Below are positions 41,376-52,040 of a stretch of 64,000 nucleotides of DNA, in pieces. The position numbers were made by a program, and so were the translations under genes. This stretch comes from Chitinophagaceae bacterium (GTDB taxonomy: Bacteria; Bacteroidota; Bacteroidia; Chitinophagales; Chitinophagaceae), in contig JACSRW010000032.1 in assembly GCA_014879565.1 (NCBI GenBank), forward strand, positions 124,001 to 188,000, given 5' to 3'. Position 1 is the first letter of the stretch. Every line of letters begins with the position of its first letter. A model generated the notes under the pieces. The model was given only the letters and a program-made list of their open reading frames with translations, ran no database searches and was not told the DNA's origin.

Positions 41376-44300
41376 ATGAGAAAACTGAAAAGCCTGGCCT
41401 GGACGGTCATCGGATTGCTGTCCTCGGCACTCGCGTTTTCCCAGCCAACCTTCCCGGCAAACGGGGTGGCGGATCCCCGGCATGGGTATTATGCATTTAC
41501 GCATGCCACTGTGTATAAGGATGCAAACACGCCGGTCAGCAATGCCACACTGGTCATAAAAGACGGGCGTATCATTGCTTTAGGCGCCGGTCTGCCGGTT
41601 CCGGCCGGGGCCGTGGAAGTGGATTGCAGTGGTAAATACTTTTATCCTTCTTTCATTGACATTTATTCTGATTACGGAACACCGCAGCGACAGCCGCAGC
41701 AGGGCGGGTTTAACTTCTTTGCCCAGCAGCAGTATGAAACAGCCGTAAAAGGACCTTTTGGCTGGAATCAGGCGATCAGGCCGGATGCGGATGTATACAA
41801 GGTTTTTGCCGTCAGCGAAACCAGCGCCAAAGCGATGCGGGAAATCGGTTTCGGGACTGTCCTCACACACGTGAAAGATGGAATAGCCCGGGGCACCGGT
41901 GCAGTGGTTACCCTGGCCAATGCCCGGGAAAACCTGGTATTTGTGAAAGAAAAAGCCTCCGCGCATTATTCTTTTTCCAAAGGCAGTTCAACGCAGTCCT
42001 ATCCCAGTTCCATGATGGGATATATTTCTTTATTGCGCCAGACCTACCTGGATGCGGCCTGGTATAAAAACAAACCCTATGAAGAGGGGTTCAATGCCAC
42101 CCTGCAGGCCTGGAATGATATACAGCCGCTGCCCCAGATTTTTGAAGCCAATGATAAATGGAACGCGCTCCGCGCCGACCGGATCGGCGATGAATTTGGT
42201 GTGCAGTATATCATTAAAGCAGGGCAGAATGAATACCAGCGGATAAAGGATATGAAAGCGACCAATGCCACTTTTATCCTGCCGCTGAATTTCCCGCAGG
42301 CCCAGGATGTGGAAGATCCCAATGAAGCCCGCTTTGTTTCCCTCGAAGACATGAAACACTGGGAAATGGCACCGGGTAACGCCGCAGCCTTTGAAAAAGC
42401 AGGGATCCCTTTCTGTCTGACAACAGCCGATCTGCGTTCGCCTGCCGTATTCTGGTCAGGCCTGCGTAAGGCCATAGAGTATGGCCTCAGTGAAACCAAA
42501 GCCCTGGAGGCCCTGACCAGTGTGCCGGCTAAAACACTGGGTGTATTTGATAAAGTCGGAAGTCTTGAGCAGGGAAAGCTGGCGAATTTCATTGTCACCA
42601 ACGGCCCGGTATTCAACGAAAAATCCACGATCCTTTACAATTATGTGCAGGGAATAAAGTACAGTGTAAAAGACGACAGTCAGATTGCCGGTACCTATCA
42701 GCTGACCATCAACACCCCGGCGGGTAAGGAAAACTATACATTGGATGTAAAGAGCAACAACGCACTCTCCATGTGGGGCAAAGACACCCTGAACACTAAA
42801 TTCAGCTTTGACGGTAAACAGGTGAAATTAAATTTTGCCCCGATGCCGAAAAGACAAAGACCATCCCCGGGCGCCGACAGCAGCCAGCGCCGGCCCGGTG
42901 GTTTTTCAGGCAGAAGCGGTATGCCCGATATGACTCTTCCGGCCACAGCCACCAGGCTGGGAGGTATCAGCAACGGTACAGAATGGAACGGAACGGGTAC
43001 AGACTCCCTGGGGAATAACCTGACCTGGACCGCCGTATTTGTAAAAGCCGCCGAGGTAAAATCGGACAGCCTGCGTAAAAAAGAAGCGCCTGTTACCGGT
43101 AAACTGGCCTATCCCTTCCTGCCTTATGGCTGGGCAGAAGAGCAGCAACCCCGGCAGGAAACCCTGCTGATTAAGAATGCAACGGTATGGACCAGCGAAA
43201 AAGAAGGGGTGCTGGCCAATACAGATATCCTGGTAAAAAACGGAAAGATAACTGCCATTGGAAAAAACCTAAGTGACGCCACAGCAAAAGTGATTGACGG
43301 AACCGGCAAACATGTATCTGCCGGGATCATTGATGAACACTCGCATATCGCCGCCGCATCAATCAACGAGGGTGCCCAATCCGTCACCTCTGAAGTGCGT
43401 ATCGGAGATAACCTGAACCCGGATGATATCAATATTTACCGTCAGCTGAGCGGCGGGGTTACGACATCACATATCCTGCACGGTTCCGCCAATGTTATTG
43501 GCGGCCAGACCCAGCTGATCAAACTGCGCTGGGGCGCCAACGACAATGACCTGAAGTTCAGCGGGGCAGATGGTTTTATCAAATTCGCCCTGGGAGAGAA
43601 TGTGAAACGTTCTGCCTCCACGCAGGGGAATAACCGGTATCCCGATACCCGGATGGGTGTGGAGCAGGTGCTGGTGGATGCCTTCACCCGGGCAAAGGAT
43701 TATAAAAAAGAGTGGGAAGAATTCAATACGAAAAAAGAGCAGCTGCTGAAAGCGAAAAAGCCGCTCAGCGGACTGGCCATTCCCCGCCGCGACCTGGAAC
43801 TGGATGCACTGGTGGAAATTCTGGACCGGAAGCGGTTTATAACCTGTCACTCCTATGTACAAAGTGAAATCACCGGCCTGATTGAAGTGGCGGATAAGAT
43901 GGGTTTTAAAGTGAATACATTTACGCATATACTGGAGGGTTATAAGGTGGCCGATAAAATGCTGAAACACGGATCCTATGCGTCCACCTTCTCCGACTGG
44001 TGGGCTTATAAGATGGAAGTGGAAGACGCGATTCCGTACAATGCCGCCATCATGCACAAAGTGGGACTGACCGTGGCAATTAATTCGGACGACGCCGAAA
44101 TGGCCCGCCGGCTGAACCAGGAAGCCGCCAAGACCATGAAGTACGGGGGACTTTCTGCTGAGGAAGCGCTGAATATGGTTACCATTAACCCGGCCAAAAT
44201 GCTGCATGTGGATGACAAAGTCGGAAGCATCAAAGTGGGCAAAGATGCCGACCTGGTTCTCTGGTCAGACAACCCGCTGAGTATTTATGCCAGGGCCCTG

Positions 44301-44522
44301 TACACTATCGTGGACGGCACCATTTATTTTGACCGGCAGAAAGATGAGCAACTGCAGCAGGAAGTGGCTGCGGAAAGAGCCAGACTGATTAAGAAACTCA
44401 ACGGGGAAAAAAGAAGCGGCGCCCCGGTAATCCCGGCACAGCCTTCCTACCAGGTGATGCACAGCTGTTCCGATCACGGACACAGCCACGGATTGCTGGT
44501 GATTGATGCCGATAATTATTAA
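41376..44522 (+). CDS. Secreted two-domain amidohydrolase
   Basis: A 1048-residue protein with a signal peptide (SLAWTVIGLLSSALAFSQ). The first amidohydrolase-like domain (about 25-430) opens with KYFYPSFIDIYSDYG where active family members have HxH, so its metal site is probably lost. A beta-rich linker follows (TYQLTINTPAGKENYTLDV...). The second domain (about 590-1010) keeps the metal motif GIIDEHSHIA, later histidines (ITCHSYVQSE, TFTHILEGY) and the aspartate NSDDAEMA, so it should be active. The tail HSCSDHGHSHG is histidine-rich and could bind metal. The substrate is unknown; the related gene 18 nt downstream suggests a joint function. Confidence 0.88.
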   Translation: MRKLKSLAWTVIGLLSSALAFSQPTFPANGVADPRHGYYAFTHATVYKDANTPVSNATLVIKDGRIIALGAGLPVPAGAVEVDCSGKYFYPSFIDIYSDYGTPQRQPQQGGFNFFAQQQYETAVKGPFGWNQAIRPDADVYKVFAVSETSAKAMREIGFGTVLTHVKDGIARGTGAVVTLANARENLVFVKEKASAHYSFSKGSSTQSYPSSMMGYISLLRQTYLDAAWYKNKPYEEGFNATLQAWNDIQPLPQIFEANDKWNALRADRIGDEFGVQYIIKAGQNEYQRIKDMKATNATFILPLNFPQAQDVEDPNEARFVSLEDMKHWEMAPGNAAAFEKAGIPFCLTTADLRSPAVFWSGLRKAIEYGLSETKALEALTSVPAKTLGVFDKVGSLEQGKLANFIVTNGPVFNEKSTILYNYVQGIKYSVKDDSQIAGTYQLTINTPAGKENYTLDVKSNNALSMWGKDTLNTKFSFDGKQVKLNFAPMPKRQRPSPGADSSQRRPGGFSGRSGMPDMTLPATATRLGGISNGTEWNGTGTDSLGNNLTWTAVFVKAAEVKSDSLRKKEAPVTGKLAYPFLPYGWAEEQQPRQETLLIKNATVWTSEKEGVLANTDILVKNGKITAIGKNLSDATAKVIDGTGKHVSAGIIDEHSHIAAASINEGAQSVTSEVRIGDNLNPDDINIYRQLSGGVTTSHILHGSANVIGGQTQLIKLRWGANDNDLKFSGADGFIKFALGENVKRSASTQGNNRYPDTRMGVEQVLVDAFTRAKDYKKEWEEFNTKKEQLLKAKKPLSGLAIPRRDLELDALVEILDRKRFITCHSYVQSEITGLIEVADKMGFKVNTFTHILEGYKVADKMLKHGSYASTFSDWWAYKMEVEDAIPYNAAIMHKVGLTVAINSDDAEMARRLNQEAAKTMKYGGLSAEEALNMVTINPAKMLHVDDKVGSIKVGKDADLVLWSDNPLSIYARALYTIVDGTIYFDRQKDEQLQQEVAAERARLIKKLNGEKRSGAPVIPAQPSYQVMHSCSDHGHSHGLLVIDADNY

Positions 44523-44540
44523 CAGAGAAAACTAACGATC

Positions 44541-45875
44541 ATGAAAAAGATATTTTTCACATTTCTGCTGGCCTTCGGAGCCCTTCAGCTCTTTTCCCAG
44601 GCCAATGTGTTGCCGGCTCCGGCGCAAAAAGGAGTCATGCTGGTAAAAAATGCCATCATACACGTGGGTAACGGTACGGTAATTGAAAACGGTACCGTAC
44701 TAATCAAAGACGGGAAAATTGAAAAAGTGGGCCGCGACCTTCCGGTACCCGAAGGCGTAACTGAAATCATGGATGCAGGGGGCAAACACCTCTATCCGGG
44801 ATTGATGCTGCCGGTCAGCAACCTGGGACTTATTGAAATCAGCAGTATCCGGGCTTCCAATGATGCGCGGGAGATCGGCGACATGAACCCGAATGTACGG
44901 AGTATTGTGGCCTACAATACAGATTCCAAAGTAATCAATACCCTCCGGTCAAACGGAATCCTGTCCGCCAACATCGTACCCCAGGGATCATTCCTGGCGG
45001 GCTCTTCTTCAGTGGTACAACTGGATGCCTGGAACTGGCAGGATGCTTCCTTAAAAACAGACGGTGGAATGCATCTGTATATGCCCAGCCTGATGCCCCG
45101 GATGGGTTTTGGCCGCAGGGGTGGAATGCCCGGCGGGCCGAATGCCGGTGCCGTATCAGATCCTGTAAAGGAAGGCCTGGAACAGATTGAAAACCTGAAG
45201 GCTTTTTTCCGGGAAGCCAAAGCCTATCTCAGCGCTCCGGGCCGGGAAGAAGTGAACCTGAAATTTGAAGCGGTAAAGGATCTGCTGGCGAAAAAGCAGA
45301 AATTCTATGTTCACGCCAATACCGTAAAACAAATGCTGGTGGCCCTTGATTTTGTCAGGGAATTCGGGTTTGAACTGGTATTGGTCGGGGCCAGTGAAAG
45401 CTGGCAGATCGCTGACCTGCTGAAACAGCATAATGTTTCCGTAATCCTGCAGCAGATGCACAGTTTGCCTACTACTACCGATGACGATGTTGATCAGCCG
45501 TATAAATCAGCAGCCGCCCTGCAAAAAGCGGGGGTACTCTTCGCTATTTCTGATGACGATTCACAAACCAGGGGGCGCAACCTGGCATTTAATGCCGGTA
45601 CCGCTGTTGCGTATGGATTATCCAAAGAAGAAGCGCTTGCCGCAATTACCCTTAATGCCGCGAAACTGATGGGAGTGGCGGATAAAACCGGCAGCATTGA
45701 ACCGGGCAAGGAAGCCAGTTTTATTATCAGTTCCGGTGATATCCTGGATATGGCTACCAGCAATGTCACCGATGCCTTTATACAAGGCCGGAAAGTAAAC
45801 CTGGATGATAAACAGAAACAGCTCAGTGACCGCTATGAGCAGAAGTATGAACTGAAGCAGAAGAAAGGATTCTGA
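44541..45875 (+). CDS. Secreted amidohydrolase-like protein without the HxH metal motif
   Basis: A 444-residue secreted protein (MKKIFFTFLLAFGALQLFSQ signal) of the amidohydrolase superfamily, similar to the first domain of its upstream neighbour. The beta-sandwich and barrel landmarks are present (AIIHVGNGTVIENGTVLIKDG, LYPGLMLPVSNLGLIEISS, SIEPGKEASFIISSGD), but the usual HxH after YPGL is replaced by PVS, so the binuclear metal site is incomplete. Later positions still show H (KFYVHANTVK) and D (AISDDDSQTRG). It may be a non-catalytic partner or use another metal arrangement. The genes are 18 nt apart. An octamer array and a strong hairpin follow. Confidence 0.85.
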   Translation: MKKIFFTFLLAFGALQLFSQANVLPAPAQKGVMLVKNAIIHVGNGTVIENGTVLIKDGKIEKVGRDLPVPEGVTEIMDAGGKHLYPGLMLPVSNLGLIEISSIRASNDAREIGDMNPNVRSIVAYNTDSKVINTLRSNGILSANIVPQGSFLAGSSSVVQLDAWNWQDASLKTDGGMHLYMPSLMPRMGFGRRGGMPGGPNAGAVSDPVKEGLEQIENLKAFFREAKAYLSAPGREEVNLKFEAVKDLLAKKQKFYVHANTVKQMLVALDFVREFGFELVLVGASESWQIADLLKQHNVSVILQQMHSLPTTTDDDVDQPYKSAAALQKAGVLFAISDDDSQTRGRNLAFNAGTAVAYGLSKEEALAAITLNAAKLMGVADKTGSIEPGKEASFIISSGDILDMATSNVTDAFIQGRKVNLDDKQKQLSDRYEQKYELKQKKGF

Positions 45876-45880
45876 TAGGA

Positions 45881-45920
45881 GTTGAGGGGTTGAGAGGTTG
45901 AGGGGTTGAGAGGTTGAGAA
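45881..45920 (+). repeat. Octamer array (GTTGAGGG/GTTGAGAG, 5 units) after the amidohydrolase genes
   Basis: Units GTTGAGGG, GTTGAGAG, GTTGAGGG, GTTGAGAG, GTTGAGAA, starting 5 nt after the stop, in sense orientation. Confidence 0.92.
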
Positions 45921-45940
45921 AGTCAGGCGTTTGAAATATG

Positions 45941-45970
45941 AAGGGGCCGGGAAGAAATTCCCGGCCCCTT
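45941..45970. terminator. Bidirectional terminator between amidohydrolase and secA genes
   Basis: A perfect 13-bp stem AAGGGGCCGGGAA / TTCCCGGCCCCTT closed by a GAAA tetraloop, between two convergent genes. T tracts are short on both sides. Confidence 0.85.
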
Positions 45971-45992
45971 TACGTTATCGTGTGATCATTTA

Positions 45993-48900
45993 TCAGGCGT
46001 CTTTGCCGTGACAGTGTTTGTATTTTTTGCCGCTGCCGCAGGGACAGGGATCGTTCCGGCCGATTTTTGGCCCTGCTACCACCGGTACAGGTTTATCTTT
46101 TTCGTTGGCGGCATAATCTTCTCCGGCCGCATCCACTTCTTCCTTATTCACTTTCATCCGGCTCATATCCGTTTTCTGCTGACGACCTTCTTTCAGCTGC
46201 TGATTCTCTTCCTGGATGGGTAATCCTGAATGGGAGAGGAAGGAAACGATATCCTTGTTGACATCGGCATTCATGTTCCGGAAAAGGTTATAGGCCTCCA
46301 TCTTATAGATCACCAGCGGATCTTTCTGTTCCAGGTAAGCGGTCTGCACACTTTGCTTGAGATCGTCCATCGCACGCAGGTGTTCTTTCCAGGCATCATC
46401 AATAACAGCGAGGGTTATGGTTTTTTCCAGCGAATTGCTCAGTTCTGTTCCGTTAGTCTGAACGGTCTTATCCAGATTCGCCAGTACGTTCAGTCCCTTC
46501 CGGCCATCGGTAAACGGCACCACCACATTTTCGATATGGCTGCCCTGGGTCAGGCGGATATTCCGGAACACCGGCAGGGCCTGTTTATGAATATCCTCTT
46601 TATGGCGGTTGTATTTTTCGGTGGCTTCATTATATAACTGATCAGCCAGTTTGCCGAGATCTGATTTCCTGAATTCATCTTCCGATATGGCGGTATCCAG
46701 TCCAAAGTTTACAATGCAGGCCATTTTGAAACCTTCATAGTCTTCCTGTTCCCTGAATGAGCTCACGAGTCCTTCTGCCAGGGAAGAGAAGGACGTGTCA
46801 ATATCAAGGGCCAGCCGGTCTCCGAACAGGGCGTGGTTGCGCCGTTTGTATACGGCATTCCGCTGCATATTCATCACGTCATCATATTCCAGCAGCCTTT
46901 TCCGGATACCAAAGTTGTTTTCCTCCACTTTTCGTTGAGCCCGCTGGATCGAATTACTGATCATACTGTGCTGGATAACATCTCCTTCCTTATAACCCAG
47001 TTTATCCATCAGGGAGGCAATCCGTTCACTGCCGAACATCCGCATCAGGTCGTCTTCCAGGGAAACATAGAACTGGGAGGATCCGGGATCACCCTGCCGG
47101 CCGGCACGACCACGCAGCTGACGGTCAACACGGCGGCTTTCATGTCTTTCGGTACCGATAATGGCCAGACCACCTGCTTCTTTTACACCCGGGCCGAGTT
47201 TGATATCCGTACCCCGGCCGGCCATATTCGTGGCGATGGTAACCGCTCCGGCAAGGCCGGCTTCAGCCACCACCTGGGCCTCCCGGGCGTGCTGTTTTGC
47301 GTTCAGTACATTGTGCGGTATTTTTTTCTGCTGCAGCATCCGGCTCAGCAGCTCACTCACTTCCACCGAAGTGGTACCCACCAGGCAGGGACGGCCTGCA
47401 TTACGCAGGGTTTCAATTTCATCAATAACGGCCCTGTATTTTTCCCTTTTGGTTTTGTACACCAGGTCGTTTTTATCATCCCGGATCATATTCAGATTAG
47501 TCGGGATACTGACCACATCCAGTTTATAAATACTCCATAATTCTGCCGCTTCTGTTTCGGCTGTACCGGTCATACCTGCCAGTTTGTGATACATCCTGAA
47601 ATAATTCTGCAGGGTGATGGTGGCATAGGTCTGCGTGGCGGCTTCAATTTTTACATTCTCTTTTGCTTCAATCGCCTGGTGAAGTCCGTCGGAATAGCGG
47701 CGTCCTTCCAGTATACGGCCCGTCTGTTCGTCCACGATCTTGATGGCCCCGTCCATAACTACATACTCCACATCTTTCTCAAAAAGGGTATAGGCTTTCA
47801 GCAATTGCTGAACCGTATGAATGCGGTCGGCTTTCTGGGCATAATCGTTCAGGATAACCTCTTTTTGCTGCAGTTTTTCCTCCGCAGTTACGGCACTTTT
47901 TTCCACATCTGCCAGGCGGACACCAATATCCGGTAATACGAAAAATTCAGGGTCTTCTCCGGTACGGGTGATCATGGCCAGCCCCTTATCGGTCAGTTCC
48001 ACTGATTTGTTTTTTTCATCAATATGAAAAAGCAGTTCAGCATCTACAATATGCATATTACGCTGCTGATCCTGCAGGTAAAAGTTCTCCGCTTTCTGCA
48101 ATTTCACTTTCACCCCCGGTTCGCTGAGGAATTTGATTACCGGTCCGTATTTAGGAAGACCCCTGAAAGCGCGGAAAAGATAAAGTCCCCCGCTTTTCGG
48201 ATCATCATCTCCTTCAGAAAATTTCTTTTTGGCTTCATTCAGGCAGTTCCGCACAATGCGTTCCTGTTCCTGCACGAGTTGCTGGATACGGGGTTTGTGA
48301 ATATGGAACTGCTGGTCCTCACCCCGGGGCACCGGACCGGAAATGATCAAAGGAGTACGGGCGTCGTCAATCAATACGGAGTCTACCTCATCCACCATGG
48401 CGTAATGGTGTTTGCGCTGAACCATTTCCTCCGGGGTATGCACCATATTGTCGCGCAGGTAATCAAAGCCGAATTCGTTGTTGGTGCCGTAGGTGATGTC
48501 GGCAAGATAGGCTTTGCGGCGCTCTTCGCTGTTGGGCTGGTGTTTGTCAATACAATCCACAGTGATGCCCAGCCATTCAAAGATAGTTCCGTTCCATTCC
48601 TGGTCACGGCGGGCCAGGTAATCGTTCACCGTAACAATATGCACACCTTCGCCGGGCAGGGCATTCAGGTAAGCGGGCAGCGTGGATACCAGGGTTTTAC
48701 CTTCCCCGGTAGCCATTTCAGAAATTTTACCCTGGTGTAAAACGATACCACCGATCAGCTGCACATCATAATGGACCATGTTCCAGGTTACTTGTCCGCC
48801 GGCAGCAGACCAGGTATTTTTAAAAACAGATTTATCCCCGTCAATGGTGATATAGTCTTTTCGTACACTCAGGTCCCGGTCAAGCTGAGTGGCCGTGGCC

Positions 48901-49289
48901 ACCATTTCCGGGTTTTCCTTGAAGCGGCGGGCTGTCTCTTTCACCACCGCGAAGGCTTCCGGCAGAATTTCTTCCAGGATCTCTTCAATTTTCCTGTTCC
49001 TTTCTTTTTTCAGCTTGTCCACTTCCTGGTAAATGGAATCCTTACCGCTGAGGTCATTAAAGGGAAGGGCATCGGCAGCCGCGTTTTTTTCCGCGATTTC
49101 TGCATCAATTCCCGTTAAATATTCGCTGATCCGCTGACGGAATTCCTGTGTTTTATTGCGTAACTGATCGTTATTCAGCGTTGCATAGGAGGCAAAAAAC
49201 TGGTTGATTTTGGCGACAATCGGTTCGATTTTCTTCACATCTTTCTCTGACTTACTGCCGCCAAAGATTTTTGAAATGAAACCAAGCAT
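45993..49289 (-). CDS. secA: Preprotein translocase ATPase SecA
   Basis: The motor of Sec-dependent export. The 1098-residue protein begins [20 protein letters not shown] and has the nucleotide-binding motif [15 protein letters not shown], the DEAD-type box [20 protein letters not shown], the [12 protein letters not shown] region, [35 protein letters not shown], and a C-terminal zinc SEC-C motif [14 protein letters not shown]. The extra length relative to E. coli SecA comes from the insertion around residues 300-430 typical of Bacteroidota. A -7 box lies 104 nt upstream. Confidence 0.97.
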   Translation of the reverse strand: MLGFISKIFGGSKSEKDVKKIEPIVAKINQFFASYATLNNDQLRNKTQEFRQRISEYLTGIDAEIAEKNAAADALPFNDLSGKDSIYQEVDKLKKERNRKIEEILEEILPEAFAVVKETARRFKENPEMVATATQLDRDLSVRKDYITIDGDKSVFKNTWSAAGGQVTWNMVHYDVQLIGGIVLHQGKISEMATGEGKTLVSTLPAYLNALPGEGVHIVTVNDYLARRDQEWNGTIFEWLGITVDCIDKHQPNSEERRKAYLADITYGTNNEFGFDYLRDNMVHTPEEMVQRKHHYAMVDEVDSVLIDDARTPLIISGPVPRGEDQQFHIHKPRIQQLVQEQERIVRNCLNEAKKKFSEGDDDPKSGGLYLFRAFRGLPKYGPVIKFLSEPGVKVKLQKAENFYLQDQQRNMHIVDAELLFHIDEKNKSVELTDKGLAMITRTGEDPEFFVLPDIGVRLADVEKSAVTAEEKLQQKEVILNDYAQKADRIHTVQQLLKAYTLFEKDVEYVVMDGAIKIVDEQTGRILEGRRYSDGLHQAIEAKENVKIEAATQTYATITLQNYFRMYHKLAGMTGTAETEAAELWSIYKLDVVSIPTNLNMIRDDKNDLVYKTKREKYRAVIDEIETLRNAGRPCLVGTTSVEVSELLSRMLQQKKIPHNVLNAKQHAREAQVVAEAGLAGAVTIATNMAGRGTDIKLGPGVKEAGGLAIIGTERHESRRVDRQLRGRAGRQGDPGSSQFYVSLEDDLMRMFGSERIASLMDKLGYKEGDVIQHSMISNSIQRAQRKVEENNFGIRKRLLEYDDVMNMQRNAVYKRRNHALFGDRLALDIDTSFSSLAEGLVSSFREQEDYEGFKMACIVNFGLDTAISEDEFRKSDLGKLADQLYNEATEKYNRHKEDIHKQALPVFRNIRLTQGSHIENVVVPFTDGRKGLNVLANLDKTVQTNGTELSNSLEKTITLAVIDDAWKEHLRAMDDLKQSVQTAYLEQKDPLVIYKMEAYNLFRNMNADVNKDIVSFLSHSGLPIQEENQQLKEGRQQKTDMSRMKVNKEEVDAAGEDYAANEKDKPVPVVAGPKIGRNDPCPCGSGKKYKHCHGKDA

Positions 49290-49393
49290 GGTTGTATGAT
49301 TAAAAATTAATTGAGTAATAGCTCATTACCTTTCAAAAACGGTGCTACAATATCAGGCTGGCCATTTTGTCAGGTTGACCCTTCCGGGGCCGC

Positions 49394-49401
49394 CAAAGAT
49401 A
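49394..49401 (-). promoter_or_regulatory. -7 element (TATCTTTG) of secA
   Basis: Exact TAnnTTTG on the minus strand, 104 nt before the secA ATG. -33 not evident. Predicts a leader of roughly 100 nt. Confidence 0.45.
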
Positions 49402-49513
49402 AGCCTAACCGGGGAGTTTAGGATTGCCCTTATTTGAATATTCATAGCGGTTTCGTTAAAAGAGGTGGTCGCTACCCGAATATCGGGCCGGCTCCCTAAC
49501 TTCATTCCCGATT

Positions 49514-50218
49514 ATGAAAATGACTGAAACCCGGATGGTGTATGTTTTTTTTCTGGCGGGCTTACTCCTGTTGTATGCCGGGTGCCGGTCTGAAGACCGT
49601 CGGGGAGGCGCAGATTTGTCTGTGAATGCCCTTTACCTGGATATCCGGCTGAGCGGGGAAGAGGGGGATGATAACCTGACGGTGCTGATCCGGTTCAGGG
49701 AGGAAGAAAACGGACTGGCTGTCGCCTTGCCCGAAGGCGGCACGGTGGTTTGGGATGGGGACACTTTAGAGCCTTTATACAGTAAAAGGGAGGGGGTTTA
49801 TTACGAATTACACCCGCCCCTGAGTGGCTTTGCCGGTCTGCATACCCTGCAATTACTGGATCAGGGGAACCGGGTCAGGGAGGAAAAAATTGAATTCCAT
49901 CCCCTTGAACTGGGAGAGGGCCTGGCAGATACCCTTTATCCGGCGGATACGGAGATCCATCTCGCAGGCCTTGAAAAAGAGGATTATGTGCGGATCATTC
50001 TGACCGACACGGTCTTCAGTCATGCGGGTATTAACCGACTGGATACCGTTCGGGATGGAAGACTCCTGTTATCCCGTCAAGACCTGGAGACATTGAGTCC
50101 GGGGCCATTGCAACTGGTACTGCTGCGCGAGTACGAAGAGATCCTTCCAGGGGCGGGTGGAATCAAAGCGGTTACCTATGGAATAAGGCGGGAAATTCAG
50201 CTGTCCGGTTCCCGCTGA
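49514..50218 (+). CDS. Lipoprotein of unknown function
   Basis: A 234-residue product with a lipoprotein signal ending LLLLYAGC (lipobox with Cys at about 24), so it should be anchored to a membrane facing the periplasm or surface. The mature part is predicted to be mostly beta strands (LYLDIRLSGEEGDDNLTVL, GGTVVWDGDTLEPLYSK, LHTLQLLDQGNRVREEKI) and is unlike any family I recognise. It ends 67 nt before atpG and is on the same strand. A -7 box within that gap suggests atpG has its own promoter. Confidence 0.75.
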   Translation: MKMTETRMVYVFFLAGLLLLYAGCRSEDRRGGADLSVNALYLDIRLSGEEGDDNLTVLIRFREEENGLAVALPEGGTVVWDGDTLEPLYSKREGVYYELHPPLSGFAGLHTLQLLDQGNRVREEKIEFHPLELGEGLADTLYPADTEIHLAGLEKEDYVRIILTDTVFSHAGINRLDTVRDGRLLLSRQDLETLSPGPLQLVLLREYEEILPGAGGIKAVTYGIRREIQLSGSR

Positions 50219-50256
50219 CGGGGAAAAAAAGGGATGGAATTTCCGTCTCATCGCCC

Positions 50257-50264
50257 TACCTTTG
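50257..50264 (+). promoter_or_regulatory. -7 element (TACCTTTG) of atpG
   Basis: Exact TAnnTTTG, 21 nt before the atpG ATG. The -33 position shows no TTTG. Confidence 0.45.
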
Positions 50265-50285
50265 CGCCCAATTTAAGTTTGATTT

Positions 50286-51167
50286 ATGGCAGGTCAGTTA
50301 AAAGAAGTACGTAACCGGATCAAATCCGTTCAGAGCACCCAGCAGATTACCAAAGCCATGAAAATGGTGAGTGCCGCCAAACTGCGGAGAGCCCAGGATG
50401 CTATCCTCCAGATGCGTCCCTATGCCCAGAAACTGCAGGACTTGCTCAGCAATATTGTGAGCAACAGCGAAGCCGGCTCCGGAATGGCCCTGGCGAGCGA
50501 ACGGCCGGTGGAAAAAGTACTGCTGATCGTGATTACCAGTGACCGCGGACTGGCAGGCGCTTTTAATGCCAATCTGATCAAACTGGCTAAAGCGACCATT
50601 GCAGAAAAATATGCTGAGCCGTATAAAAAAGGGCAGGTCTCCATTTGGGGAATCGGGAAAAAGGGGTACGAGAGTCTGACCAAGAGTAATTATAAAACCA
50701 GCGATGAGTTTCGTGATATCTTTCACCACCTGAGTTTTGAAAATGTGCAAAAAGCCTCCCAGGCGGCCATGAAGGCATTTGAGAATAAAGAGTTTGATGT
50801 GGTGGAGATCGTGTACAGCCAGTTCAAAAATGCGGCTACGCAGCGCTATGTGGTGGAGCGTTTTCTGCCTATTCCCAAAACAGAGAAAAAGGCCGGAGGC
50901 GTGAAGGCTGATTTTATTTATGACCCCTCGAAGGAAGTGCTGGTGGCCGAACTGATGCCCAAAATCCTTAATACCCAGTTGTATAAAGCTGTGCTGGACT
51001 CCAATGCTTCTGAGCATGGTGCCCGGATGACTGCCATGGATAAAGCCAGTGAAAATGCCAATGAAATGCTGCGGACCCTGAAAATTACGTATAACAGAGC
51101 CCGTCAGGCAGCAATCACAACGGAATTGACAGAGATTGTGAGCGGTGCAGCCGCCCTGCAAGGCTGA
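50286..51167 (+). CDS. atpG: F1F0 ATP synthase gamma subunit
   Basis: The rotor stalk of the ATP synthase. The 293-residue protein has the family N-terminal helix (LKEVRNRIKSVQSTQQITKAMKMVSAAKLRRAQ), the SDRGLAGAFNANLIK core, and the C-terminal helix ending ITTELTEIVSGAAAL. In most bacteria it lies in the atp operon between alpha and beta or after alpha; here the upstream gene is an unrelated lipoprotein and the downstream gene is scpB beyond a terminator, so it is separated from atpA. Confidence 0.97.
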   Translation: MAGQLKEVRNRIKSVQSTQQITKAMKMVSAAKLRRAQDAILQMRPYAQKLQDLLSNIVSNSEAGSGMALASERPVEKVLLIVITSDRGLAGAFNANLIKLAKATIAEKYAEPYKKGQVSIWGIGKKGYESLTKSNYKTSDEFRDIFHHLSFENVQKASQAAMKAFENKEFDVVEIVYSQFKNAATQRYVVERFLPIPKTEKKAGGVKADFIYDPSKEVLVAELMPKILNTQLYKAVLDSNASEHGARMTAMDKASENANEMLRTLKITYNRARQAAITTELTEIVSGAAALQG

Positions 51168-51187
51168 TCGTACAGTAATTAATATCC

Positions 51188-51221
51188 AGCCCGGCATGCG
51201 AAAGTATGCCGGGCTTTTTTT
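51188..51221 (+). terminator. Intrinsic terminator after atpG
   Basis: A 10-bp perfect stem AGCCCGGCAT / ATGCCGGGCT with a loop GCGAAAGT and a run of T. Confidence 0.92.
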
Positions 51222-51314
51222 GGTCTGCAAATTGTGAATAACCTGTGGGCTTCTTTTGCCCTCCAATGTATATCTTGCCCTTCCGTTTCATGTTTTTGAC
51301 CCTATTTGATTTCT

Positions 51315-52025
51315 ATGACAATAGACAACCTCATACCTCATATTGAAGCCCTGATATTTGCCAGTGAGAAACCACTGACATCCCTGGAGATCACCGAATT
51401 ACTGAATAATGCATTTGGTTTTATGGAGGAGAAAATTTCTCTTGACCAGGTGGAAGCAGGGGTGGAGGGTATCCGGGAAAAATATAATGCCGAGTTTTAC
51501 GCCTTCGAATTAAGACAGAGCGGCGGAGGCTGGCAGTTCCTGACTAAAAAGGATTATCATAAAACCATTGCCCAACTGAATGGAGATAAATTCCTGAAGA
51601 GGTTATCCGCGGCTGCCATGGAGACCCTGGCGATCATTGCCTACAAACAACCGGTAACCAAAGGAGAAATTGAAGCTATCCGCGGGGTAAGTTCAGATTA
51701 CGCGGTCCAGAAACTGCTGGAAAAGGAACTGATCATCATTACGGGCCGAAATGAAAAATTACCCGGTCACCCGCTGGTATACTGCACCTCCAAAAACTTT
51801 ATGGATTATTTCGGCATCAATTCTGCAGAAGATCTTCCCCGTATAAAAGAAGTACTGGCAGAACAACTGGTGGAGCCTACCATTATGAAAGAAGTACAGG
51901 AAGAAGGGGAGGCTACCCTCCCGCCGGCTGATGACAGCGAAACCCCGCTCGCCCTGGTGGTGAATGAAGGGGGAGAGCTGATTGAAAATAACGGCAACCC
52001 GGAAGAAGAAAATCAGCACGGTTAA
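51315..52025 (+). CDS. scpB: Segregation and condensation protein B
   Basis: ScpB binds ScpA and SMC in the condensin complex that organises the chromosome. The 236-residue product has the winged-helix pattern of the family: HIEALIFASEKPLTSLEIT, the second helix-turn-helix KRLSAAAMETLAIIAYKQPVT-like block (LSAAAMETLAIIAYKQPV, GEIEAIRGVSSDYAVQKLLE), and GRNEKLPGHPLVYCTSKNFM. A non-conserved acidic tail follows. The frame extends to a TTG at 51306 but ATG 51315 is preferred. scpA is not adjacent. Confidence 0.93.
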   Translation: MTIDNLIPHIEALIFASEKPLTSLEITELLNNAFGFMEEKISLDQVEAGVEGIREKYNAEFYAFELRQSGGGWQFLTKKDYHKTIAQLNGDKFLKRLSAAAMETLAIIAYKQPVTKGEIEAIRGVSSDYAVQKLLEKELIIITGRNEKLPGHPLVYCTSKNFMDYFGINSAEDLPRIKEVLAEQLVEPTIMKEVQEEGEATLPPADDSETPLALVVNEGGELIENNGNPEEENQHG

Positions 52026-52040
52026 ATAAGGAAATTATTA

